Origin: Nitrososphaera sp.
GTDB lineage: Archaea; Thermoproteota; Nitrososphaeria; Nitrososphaerales; Nitrososphaeraceae
Direction of reading: 5' to 3'
Length of the DNA: 11,015 nt
NCBI GenBank assembly: GCA_025935445.1
Contig: JAICVG010000007.1
Location: forward strand, 1-11,015
Positions 1-6,120 of the stretch are shown one piece after another. Made by a program: the position numbers and the translations under genes. The notes beneath the pieces are model-generated. The model saw only the letters and a program-made list of their open reading frames with translations, had not been told where the DNA came from and did no database searches. The stretch's first letter is position 1, and each line of letters begins with the position of its first letter.

Positions 1-245
1 AGGACAAGACCGATGGCGAGGCATATGTATGCCTTTGAGTGAGAACGATTATGAAGAATCTGCCTATATGCTAGTAAAATACCCAGAAACGCTGCAATGG
101 ATGCTGAAGCAATTATTATTAGCTCAGAGTACACAATCCTAGTCTCCGTCCCAGCGAAAAAGATCATGGAGTTTGCAGCAGTGGCAGATACTATTAGCCC
201 AAGTAGCAAAAGACTCGGGGTGATATGCGTCTGTGCCACGAGCAT
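1..245 (-). CDS. Membrane protein, N-terminal part (runs off left edge)
   Basis: An open frame starts at ATG 243-245 on the minus strand and continues without a stop to the window edge, giving about 81 residues. The first in-frame stop upstream comes before any other ATG, GTG or TTG, so this start is well defined. The product is strongly hydrophobic. A first membrane segment covers about residues 9-31 (PSLLLLGLIVSATAANSMIF), a second about 40-60 (ELIIIASASIAAFLGILLAY), and a third begins near residue 72 (AYICLAIGLVL). A short basic loop, RQILHNRSHSK, separates the second and third. It is transcribed away from the secreted iron-related gene at 581 and no TTAGG-N4-CCTAA operator is seen near it. 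The family cannot be named from the fragment. The overlapping plus-strand frame at 97-300 has no comparable protein character. Confidence 0.6.
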   Translation of the reverse strand, partial: MLVAQTHITPSLLLLGLIVSATAANSMIFFAGTETRIVYSELIIIASASIAAFLGILLAYRQILHNRSHSKAYICLAIGLV

Positions 246-540
246 ATTTGCAGGTTGTTCTATAAGAAACTTACACCATTTTTTGTTTACGTGTGTATAG
301 TATTAGCCTTTCAATAATGCCACGGCATCTTAAGGAAAGACCATGTAATAATAAAAACATAAAACATTAACATGAAGTACATTATTACATCATTTTCCTT
401 CAAAGAACCTCGAAATGCCGTTCATATGAGAACGCTCCTGGAGGATTAGTTGATGAAGGAATGAACACACATATTGCGGAAAGGAAGTGATGAATGAGGC
501 ACAAGAGAAGCAATGTTTTACTATTCTTTTGTTTCATAAC
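246..540. other. Divergent intergenic region with tiny ORF chain
   Basis: No conventional gene is seen here. The stretch is AT-rich. On the plus strand a strong GGAGG (440-444) stands 8 nt before ATG 453. That opens three tiny ORFs that overlap by a few bases: 453-464 (3 codons), 461-490 (9 codons) and 490-546 (18 codons). The last one ends inside the TATA-like box of the next gene. Such short frames can arise by chance, and the predicted transcription start of the downstream gene lies after them. A TATA-like sequence for the leftward membrane gene (GTTTCTTATA, about 261-270, minus strand) is possible but its spacing to the ATG is poor. Confidence 0.4.
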
Positions 541-541
541 T

Positions 542-550
542 CATAAAAAC
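542..550 (+). promoter_or_regulatory. TATA-like box of the secreted-protein gene
   Basis: CATAAAAAC lies directly before the operator pair. Archaeal initiation about 26 bp downstream of the box centre would fall near 572, inside the second operator and about 9 nt before ATG 581. The transcript would be nearly leaderless. This is placement by spacing only. Confidence 0.5.
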
Positions 551-578
551 TTAGGCTGGCCTAATTAGGCGAACCTAA
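551..578 (+). promoter_or_regulatory. Tandem DtxR-type operators (two abutting 14-bp palindromes)
   Basis: Two 14-bp palindromes lie end to end: TTAGGCTGGCCTAA at 551-564 and TTAGGCGAACCTAA at 565-578. The half-sites TTAGG/CCTAA are perfect in both and the 4-bp centres differ. The outer half-sites resemble those known for DtxR/IdeR boxes, although here the gap between half-sites is 4 bp. The pair fills the space between the TATA-like box and the ATG at 581, so bound repressor would cover the transcription start. The same arrangement precedes the iron permease. Confidence 0.85.
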
Positions 579-580
579 TT

Positions 581-1804
581 ATGGATGAATACAAAAAAGC
601 AAACCTTAGATCACCATACCTTGGGATCGTTGGAGCTATGGTCTCGCTTACGTTATTATCTTCGTCAGGGTCATATGCTCTTTCGTTTGGGGTACAGTAC
701 CAACCACAACAACAATCTGCTACAATAATAGTAGCAAGTAATAATCAAAACATGACAACTGCAGCAACTAGCCTTAATGGTACTACCAGTGTAGCAAATG
801 AAACAACAACAATGGCTACTGCACCAGATGTTACCTTAGTTGAATTTGTTTCAAGCATAGAGCAGATAAGGGGCCATCTTGAGCAAGCACTTATCAACAA
901 AGAATCTGGAAACAATACTCTAGCCCAGGCTCATTCATTGCATCCAATTGAAGAGGTATATTTAACCATCGAAGATCAGTTGGTAAATCAAAACAGCATG
1001 TTGAACCAAACCTTGTCAGGGGCTTTGCAGAACTTATCTTCAACCGTTACAAATGCCACACTACAAGACTTTGAAAGCCAGATAGATTATGTCAATATGC
1101 TGTTGAACAATAGTGTGCAAGCAGTAGTACCAAGTTCAGAACTTAACAACAACCCTGCATTTAATGCAAGTGTAGTAGGGCGTCTGTTGCGTCTTGCAGG
1201 ACATGAATATGAAGAGGCTGTTGCAAATGGTACAATAAAAGAAGTTGTAGAATACCAAGATGCACAAGCATTCATACACAGAGCTGAGAGTATATTCAAA
1301 TCATCAGTAAGCAGAATGAACCAGACTTTGGCTCACGAAGTAGAAGAAGTAAATGAGTTCTTTTCAAACTTGAATGGAGCAGTCAACAATAGAGATGACC
1401 CTGAAACTGCTGAAACAACAGTAAATGGAATAATACACAGGCTAGCAGAAATCACGGGCTTATCTGAGAGCCAACTAATTGGCGAAGAAGCTGGAGCAGA
1501 AGAGCAGGATCATATTGCAATAATAAACAACATCAAATCATTGTTGACCCAACTGATAGCCGCATATGAATCGCAGGATTATCAAGGAGCAGAGAGCATT
1601 GCAACTGAGGCATACTTGGATAATTATGAATATATAGAGATACCCCTTGCCCAACGTGATCAACAATTGATGGAACAAACAGAGATAATGTTAAGAGAAG
1701 AGCTTAGGCAGATGATAAGGGATAGGGTTCCAATAGAACAAATAGAACAACATATTACCATGATAAATACGAATCTAGATAGAGCCGCCGAGTTGCTTCA
1801 ATAG
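581..1804 (+). CDS. Secreted paralog of the FTR1 extracytoplasmic domain (putative iron-binding surface protein)
   Basis: This 407-residue protein starts at ATG 581, two bases after the operator pair. Residues about 12-35 form a hydrophobic signal peptide or anchor (YLGIVGAMVSLTLLSSSGSY). A Thr/Asn/Gln-rich linker follows to about residue 82, then a helical, acidic domain (about 85-405). Eleven N-X-S/T sequons are present, fitting a glycosylated cell-surface protein. The domain is clearly related to the extracytoplasmic part of the FTR1 permease encoded convergently at 2108-4555. Both have an early helix with (I)EQIRGHLEQAL or IERIRTQLWLTEQSL, and both contain AYLDNYEY(I/L)E (here 345-352). 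In both this is followed by an (M/L)REELR(Q/R)MI helix and a terminal LDRA(A/E)ELL. Acidic pairs and histidines, such as HSLHPIEEVY at 118-127, could bind metal. The role as an iron-capture partner of the permease is inferred from homology and shared operators. Its orientation toward the permease gene suggests duplication of that gene's 5' part. Confidence 0.8.
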   Translation: MDEYKKANLRSPYLGIVGAMVSLTLLSSSGSYALSFGVQYQPQQQSATIIVASNNQNMTTAATSLNGTTSVANETTTMATAPDVTLVEFVSSIEQIRGHLEQALINKESGNNTLAQAHSLHPIEEVYLTIEDQLVNQNSMLNQTLSGALQNLSSTVTNATLQDFESQIDYVNMLLNNSVQAVVPSSELNNNPAFNASVVGRLLRLAGHEYEEAVANGTIKEVVEYQDAQAFIHRAESIFKSSVSRMNQTLAHEVEEVNEFFSNLNGAVNNRDDPETAETTVNGIIHRLAEITGLSESQLIGEEAGAEEQDHIAIINNIKSLLTQLIAAYESQDYQGAESIATEAYLDNYEYIEIPLAQRDQQLMEQTEIMLREELRQMIRDRVPIEQIEQHITMINTNLDRAAELLQ

Positions 1805-1845
1805 CAGACAAAAAATAACAACGAGAGATATGGTGTAAAATAAAA

Positions 1846-1890
1846 TTTTTTCATCTTCCCTTTCTTTTCTCAAGAATTTTTTTCTTATTT
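1846..1890 (+). terminator. T-rich archaeal terminator after the secreted-protein gene
   Basis: T6 at 1846-1851 and T7 at 1877-1883 lie in a pyrimidine-rich stretch that begins about 40 nt after the stop codon. No strong hairpin precedes them. Archaeal RNA polymerase terminates on such oligo-T tracts. The rest of 1805-2107 holds no plus-strand gene. Confidence 0.6.
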
Positions 1891-1969
1891 CTAAAATTTC
1901 TATTTCTGTTTAAATCGCGTTATGAGCTATAAGAATAGAATAATATCCTTGACACGTTCTTTCTCGCAT

Positions 1970-2107
1970 TTATTTGGGACGCTTCAACGAATCCAACCTA
2001 TTTACCAGCAGTCCATATTGCTCTATCGCATACGTGTCAATCTCTAGGCTTATTGGAATGCTACTTCTGCTCGAAGTCTCTGCGTGCTTGCCTATACATA
2101 GGCGTTG
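1970..2107 (-). other. In-frame open extension after the permease stop codon
   Basis: Reading past the permease TAG (2108-2110) in the same frame gives 45 more sense codons before TAA at 1970-1972. The tail reads protein-like, for example SLEIDTYAIEQYGLL and NRLDSLKRPK. The start of the tail contains an imperfect palindrome, GCCTAT-AC-ATAGGC at 2090-2103. There is no early in-frame start codon, so this is not an independent gene. It may be chance, a former C-terminus cut off by a nonsense change, or rare read-through. An open run this long has roughly a one-in-ten chance of occurring randomly. Confidence 0.3.
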
Positions 2108-4555
2108 CTACAGTCCCTTGCCCTCTTCTGTGCCCTTATCTTGTCTAATCAAATCTTCCCTAGACTTGCGTGCACCTTCTATGAGCCTCTGTCGTCTTGG
2201 CTGAATGATCAATATGTACAATGAGCCTGCTACATATACGGCAAGAAGTATGATTTGGGCGACGATTGTCTCAACCGTTGGATGAATGCCAGTCATCGCT
2301 GCCAAGTTGATGTCAAGCCTAGGCACTGTTCCGATAAGATGTGTTGTGGATATATAGCCTAATTCTTGAAATTCGCGTATTGCGTTGCCCATAAACGCTA
2401 TTGACATGTACGCGCCAATTCCCATTGTTAGTGCAAATAAGACCTTAAGAGGGAGTCTTCTTCCAAGCTTTCTTACTACAATTGCGGTTGCAACTATCAC
2501 AGCCAAGCCAATAACAAGCCCTGCAACAACGTACCATTCCATATATTTAGCAAAGGAAAGCATTGCTTGATAAAATAATACAGTCTCAAAACCTTCTCTA
2601 TATACTGTAAAGAAGGATAGCAACACAAAAACCACTATGCTGCCGGTAGTTGTTGCTTTCCAGACTTTGGCCTTTACAAATTCTATCCAACGCTTTGTTT
2701 CAATCTTGTTCAATACCCAAAAGCTTACCCAAAATAGAACCGCAACTGCAGAGACGCCTGCAATGGCTTCTATAAGCTCACGGCTTGCTCCAGAGATGTC
2801 TATGATGAATTCAGCTATAAACCAGGTAACAGCGGTTGCGCCTATTGCTATCACTATGCCGTAGTACACATGTTTATTGAATCTGTTATTTCTTGATGCC
2901 TCCAAGTATGTCAAGATGGCACCTATTATTAGTGCAGATTCTAGACCTTCTCGGAATATTATGGAAAAGGATGTGGAGAATGCTATCGTGGGCGCTAAAA
3001 CGCCGGTACCGGACACTAATCTTTCCGATTCATCAAGCCCTCTTCTAATTTCAACAATTTTTGCTTCGACCTGTTCATACGGTGCATGAGCTTGAATTAG
3101 ATTCCTAAGCTCTGCAAACTTGATCTCCATTTCAAGAGTAAAATCCGGATCTATAGGACGCAATGGAATCTCTACACTCTCATAGCTATCCAAGTATGCA
3201 GACCTTGATGTAAGAAGTGCACCATCATAGTTTCCTTCCTTATGTAGCCGAAGCGTCTCATCAAGCTGCATCCTAATTCTATCAATATTGCTACGAACAG
3301 CGGCTTTGGCTGGATCTTCGGCCTCACCAATATCTCTACGCTCACCAGTATAGGTGCCAAATCCGGCCTTTAGTCCTTCAATGTCTGCAAAAAGGCCAGA
3401 AGAAGTTGGTGGCGGTGCTGAACCTTGGTCAAATGATGCATCATTTTTCAATAGCTCTTCTGCCCTGTCAAGTTTTACGAGGATGCCATTGACAAAAGCT
3501 TCTATAGATTCTACGGATTCTCTTGCTTCTATCATCCTGCGCAGCTCTTCTCTCATCTCCTCTTCAATTGTTACCATCAGATCCGGATCGTGCTTTTCAA
3601 TTGGTGCTTCCAAATATTCATAATTATCTAAGTATGCAGAGACAGCGTATTGGTCTGCCTGCTCATAATTGCCATTGTTTACTTCCGAAGTAACATTTGA
3701 CAAAAGTGTTCTTATTGTAGCAAAATACTGCTGATGTTCACTTGTGCTCTCGCTTCTCTCGCTTACTGATAGTTCTTCTGCCAAGTCTCTTTCAATTGCA
3801 GTAGTAAGGCGCAGAATTGACTCGTTGTCCATCTTTTGAGCTAGAGAGCTTTCAAGTTCGTTGAAGAATGACTCAATTTCGGTTTTTCTTCTACTATCTT
3901 CTATTAATGGAGACAAAGTTTTTTGATAATTTTGGTGAGATATCTGGACAAGTCCAGCTGCATTTTCGTAATCTATATCCTGTTGGAGATTCTCACTGCC
4001 AGATCCATCCGATGCATTAGAAATTGTTGTATATGACTGCACTGCATCACGCAAGAGAAATACAGCAACTTGGGAAACCATCCCTTTGTCAGAAAGAAAT
4101 TCGGGCCCTACAGATTGTTGAGAGATTTCGTCAAGCAGTCCACGTATTTGACCTATAGTTTGCCTTGTTTTTTCTTCTGAATATTCTCCAGTTCTCATTC
4201 TTAGAGGAAGATCGGTAAGCAATGATTCAAGCTGCATAGTGGATTGTTCCCCCGCAGTCTCTGTCAGCTGATTTTTTATAGCAGGAAATGTTGTGGTGTG
4301 TGGGATAAAAGCATGTGCAAATGCCATTTCAGGATTGTCTTTGTCTAGGCTTTGTTCAGTCAACCAAAGCTGAGTACGGATCCTCTCGATGTTGACCATG
4401 ACGATAAGTGCATCGGTATCGCTAAGCTCTTGACCATATACAGAAAAGGAATTTGAGATAAATGGTTGAATGATTACTATTATTGTTAGAAAATAGAGGA
4501 TTAATCTTGTTCTTGGCTTTATGCCTGATGGATAAATAATATTTTGTACGCTCAA
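2108..4555 (-). CDS. FTR1/EfeU-family iron permease with large extracytoplasmic region
   Basis: An integral-membrane high-affinity iron permease of about 815 residues. Residues 17-34 form an N-terminal signal anchor (LILYFLTIIVIIQPF). Residues about 42-515 are extracytoplasmic and helical, with three related units at about 50-100, 275-368 and 417-513. The last two carry AYLDNYEYLE and AYLDSYESVE. The FTR1 domain follows with seven predicted helices at about 521-544, 563-586, 594-614, 636-656, 673-695, 702-723 and 760-784. Both hallmark motifs are present: FREGLE (R535-E539) and YREGFE (R653-E657); REXXE glutamates bind iron in this family. Bacterial EfeU is about 275 residues, so the N-terminal region is the notable addition. 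No ATG is available near the start. I chose TTG 4553-4555 because GGTGATC (4565-4571), a perfect match to the 16S 3' end, stands 9 nt before it. A TTG at 4579, adding 8 residues, is the alternative. Transcription is probably iron-repressed through the operators at 4753-4780. No copper oxidase or EfeB partner is visible in the window. Confidence 0.93.
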   Translation of the reverse strand: MSVQNIIYPSGIKPRTRLILYFLTIIVIIQPFISNSFSVYGQELSDTDALIVMVNIERIRTQLWLTEQSLDKDNPEMAFAHAFIPHTTTFPAIKNQLTETAGEQSTMQLESLLTDLPLRMRTGEYSEEKTRQTIGQIRGLLDEISQQSVGPEFLSDKGMVSQVAVFLLRDAVQSYTTISNASDGSGSENLQQDIDYENAAGLVQISHQNYQKTLSPLIEDSRRKTEIESFFNELESSLAQKMDNESILRLTTAIERDLAEELSVSERSESTSEHQQYFATIRTLLSNVTSEVNNGNYEQADQYAVSAYLDNYEYLEAPIEKHDPDLMVTIEEEMREELRRMIEARESVESIEAFVNGILVKLDRAEELLKNDASFDQGSAPPPTSSGLFADIEGLKAGFGTYTGERRDIGEAEDPAKAAVRSNIDRIRMQLDETLRLHKEGNYDGALLTSRSAYLDSYESVEIPLRPIDPDFTLEMEIKFAELRNLIQAHAPYEQVEAKIVEIRRGLDESERLVSGTGVLAPTIAFSTSFSIIFREGLESALIIGAILTYLEASRNNRFNKHVYYGIVIAIGATAVTWFIAEFIIDISGASRELIEAIAGVSAVAVLFWVSFWVLNKIETKRWIEFVKAKVWKATTTGSIVVFVLLSFFTVYREGFETVLFYQAMLSFAKYMEWYVVAGLVIGLAVIVATAIVVRKLGRRLPLKVLFALTMGIGAYMSIAFMGNAIREFQELGYISTTHLIGTVPRLDINLAAMTGIHPTVETIVAQIILLAVYVAGSLYILIIQPRRQRLIEGARKSREDLIRQDKGTEEGKGL

Positions 4556-4564
4556 TTTATTTTT

Positions 4565-4571
4565 GATCACC
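4565..4571 (-). promoter_or_regulatory. Shine-Dalgarno site deciding the permease start
   Basis: GGTGATC on the minus strand matches the complement of the conserved 16S rRNA 3' end (GGAGGTGATC). The 9-nt spacing to TTG 4553-4555 favours that start over the TTG at 4579, which would place this site inside the coding region. Confidence 0.55.
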
Positions 4572-4722
4572 AGTATCAATACTTCTTGTATGTAGAGCTG
4601 ATAGGAAGGTTGTTTTCCAGAGCTATCTGTTGAGCTGTCTTTGCAATGTCAATTGTTGATGCTAATATTATTTTATCAGAAACAGTGTTCGCAATCAGTT
4701 GCAAATGTGGGATCGCGTCTTT

Positions 4723-4732
4723 GTATTTAAAT
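4723..4732 (-). promoter_or_regulatory. Second TATA-like box upstream of the permease
   Basis: ATTTAAATAC on the minus strand, about 20 bp downstream of the operator pair. Initiation would fall near 4700, leaving a leader of about 145 nt. If this promoter is used, the operators sit upstream of the box rather than over the start, so repression would work differently or not at all. Confidence 0.35.
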
Positions 4733-4752
4733 GACAAAGTGCTGCCCGTCAA

Positions 4753-4780
4753 TTAGGTCGACCTAATTAGTCTGGCCTAA
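4753..4780 (-). promoter_or_regulatory. Tandem DtxR-type operators of the permease gene
   Basis: TTAGGTCGACCTAA at 4753-4766 is a perfect 14-bp palindrome over its whole length. The abutting TTAGTCTGGCCTAA at 4767-4780 (plus-strand reading) has one mismatch in a half-site. Spacing and phasing are the same as in the pair before the secreted paralog. The predicted start from the adjacent TATA-like box, near 4758, falls inside the inner palindrome. Confidence 0.85.
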
Positions 4781-4788
4781 TATTTAAA
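4781..4788 (-). promoter_or_regulatory. Main TATA-like box of the permease gene
   Basis: TTTAAATA on the minus strand touches the upstream end of the operator pair, the same order (TATA, operator pair, gene) as at 542-581. The resulting leader would be about 200 nt. Because TTTAAA is self-complementary, divergent transcription toward 4810 on the plus strand cannot be excluded. Confidence 0.6.
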
Positions 4789-5180
4789 CTGTCTTTCGTA
4801 GCAAGCTGTAACAACTTTTTTGATACCTTATCTTCATCATCCAAAATACCCAAGACCTTCTATGATGGTTAGGACAGCAAGTGATATATGTCCCTAAGCA
4901 ATGGACGTGCCCAGGGGCAGGCAGACTGAGCTTTCTCAACGTATATGCACTGTCTGCGGTTACAGCCCGGCATAGCCCAAAACCAATGAGTAATCCGATT
5001 TATGGATTTAAGTCTGTCATTGCCACTTCTAGTCTTTTGGGGGTGGGCAATAGCATCATCTGCTTTTCCCTTACTAGCTTGGCTATTGTTGTAACTGGTA
5101 CTACTTTCATTTAAGAAGACAGGTATCCTTTTCTTACAAAAGGTCTTCAGAGATCAAAAATAATGACGATTGTACAACTG

Positions 5181-5197
5181 TATTGCAGAGTGCAATA
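5181..5197. repeat. Short palindrome TATTGCA-GAG-TGCAATA
   Basis: Perfect 7-bp arms (5181-5187 and 5191-5197) around GAG in non-coding DNA. The size and symmetry suit a dimeric regulator site. It is unrelated in sequence to the TTAGG operators, and no function can be assigned. Confidence 0.4.
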
Positions 5198-5295
5198 ATG
5201 AGCAGGAAAATTCCCTGTTATTTTTTCATCATACATAAAGTTTTAGATTTGTAGGTAATTTGTTCTCTGGAAAGAGCATTCGTACTGATAAAGGA

Positions 5296-5324
5296 TGTCA
5301 ACAATAATGACTATGTTGTTGACA
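5296..5324. repeat. Inverted repeat downstream of the DtxR gene
   Basis: TGTCAACAA (5296-5304) and TTGTTGACA (5316-5324) are perfect 9-bp arms around an 11-nt loop. A competing pair GTACTG/CAGTAC (5282-5287 and 5323-5328) overlaps the right arm. It lies about 80 bp past the DtxR stop codon on that gene's downstream side. No T-run follows it on the minus strand, so it is not a textbook terminator; it could be an operator or an RNA hairpin. Confidence 0.45.
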
Positions 5325-5403
5325 GTACAATGTGAAATAATACAGGTCATCAAACCTGATAAGAGATCTGCTATCTATAATCTGCTCTTTTAATGAGCCC
5401 AAG

Positions 5404-5913
5404 TTAGTTACAACATTTTCCCTTTGGAATATTATGGCCATGAGGACATTTTCTAGGATGCTTAAGAAGGGTGCAAAGAGCATCTGTAAAGATGTTTTTC
5501 ATATGATGTTCTATTCCGCAGGCCATTTCTTCATCTACTTCTATCTTTAGCGCATCCTTCATCATAACTTCAAGTAGCCTAGTATTTCTAATCATCTGCC
5601 TTCCAATTCTCTTTCCATCTTCAGTAAGTGTAACCTTGGTTTGGCTGTATTCTACAAGGTTTGAATTGTGTAGCTTGCGTAACATTTGTACAACAGAAGG
5701 TTGTGTGACATTGAGCAACCTTGCTATTGAGCTAACCTTAGCATCTTGACCTTTTTCATGGAGGTACCAAATAGCTTTTAGATACATCTCTGTATGTTCT
5801 GATTCAGCAGTACCTATGAAAAGCTCTTCTCGATTTTGATTGATGCGGATTCCTCTACTATTCTTTGATACATAGTCAGATATATTGGAGCTAGCTTCAG
5901 GTATTTTTGTCAC
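5404..5913 (-). CDS. DtxR/IdeR-family metal-dependent transcriptional repressor
   Basis: A 169-residue cytoplasmic repressor expected to bind DNA as a dimer when loaded with Fe(II). Residues about 38-92 form the winged helix-turn-helix, with VSSIARLLNVTQPSVVQMLR as the recognition part. Residues about 100-150 form the dimerisation and metal domain. Aligned by eye with corynebacterial DtxR, its primary ligands M10, C102, E105 and H106 correspond to M43, C132, E135 and H136 here. This is the iron-type set, not the Asp/Glu set of MntR. Of the ancillary ligands, E83 is kept (E115), while H79 and H98 become Thr and Glu. The C-terminus ends in CPHGHNIPKGKCCN and lacks the SH3-like domain of the 226-residue DtxR. 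About 35 extra residues precede the HTH. The GTG start at 5911-5913 has an in-frame TGA two codons upstream and sits 26 bp from a TATA-like box. It has no TTAGG operator of its own, so it is probably not autoregulated by that site. Confidence 0.92.
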   Translation of the reverse strand: MTKIPEASSNISDYVSKNSRGIRINQNREELFIGTAESEHTEMYLKAIWYLHEKGQDAKVSSIARLLNVTQPSVVQMLRKLHNSNLVEYSQTKVTLTEDGKRIGRQMIRNTRLLEVMMKDALKIEVDEEMACGIEHHMKNIFTDALCTLLKHPRKCPHGHNIPKGKCCN

Positions 5914-5934
5914 AGCTTTTCAAATAATTAATAT

Positions 5935-5943
5935 GTATTATAC
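5935..5943 (-). promoter_or_regulatory. TATA-like box of the DtxR gene
   Basis: GTATAATAC on the minus strand is centred 26 bp before the GTG at 5913, which predicts a leaderless mRNA beginning at or beside the start codon. No DtxR-type palindrome overlaps it. Confidence 0.6.
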
Positions 5944-6093
5944 TTCTTAAGCAATATGCTACCACACACCACTAGTCATCTGAGTATTATTCCTGATTGA
6001 GCTCTGCGGTGTTAGTTCTTGTTTATAGGATCTTGATCCAATAGTTTAGAGCAGGCAGCATGTCTATTCGGATCATAGCAGCTGTGAGCAGCG

Positions 6094-6099
6094 AAAAAA
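6094..6099 (-). terminator. Oligo-T terminator after the hydantoinase-like gene
   Basis: A T6 run on the minus strand, 21 nt after the TAG at 6121-6123, without an obvious hairpin. The gap between this site and the DtxR promoter suggests the two minus-strand genes are transcribed separately. A small palindrome, GGATC-TT-GATCC, follows at 6028-6039. Confidence 0.45.
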
Positions 6100-6120
6100 T
6101 TCTGTCTTTTTCAATCCCAG

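Larger units (their letters stand above)
4790..5403. other. Long spacer between permease promoter and DtxR gene, no firm gene
   Basis: About 610 bp with only weak coding candidates. On the plus strand, 4901-4975 encodes 24 residues ending RICTVCGYSPA, with a CxxC knuckle like half of a zinc ribbon. On the minus strand, 5000-5110 encodes 36 residues beginning MKVVPVTTIAKLV; its frame stays open for about 70 further codons after the TAA. The plus-strand frame 4881-5114 (77 codons, GTG start) has a hydrophobic end and no recognisable motif. T6 at 5221-5226 could end a plus-strand transcript. Two clear inverted repeats are listed separately. The region may hold a small RNA or a decayed gene. Confidence 0.35.

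Noticed and set aside
97..300. Plus-strand ORF of 67 codons
   Set aside because: It is antisense to the minus-strand membrane-protein fragment at 1-245, which has clear membrane helices; the plus-strand product has no coherent features.
6028..6039. GGATC-TT-GATCC palindrome as a methylation-linked site
   Set aside because: Only 5-bp arms; GATC is frequent across the window, so no special link to the methyltransferase is supported.
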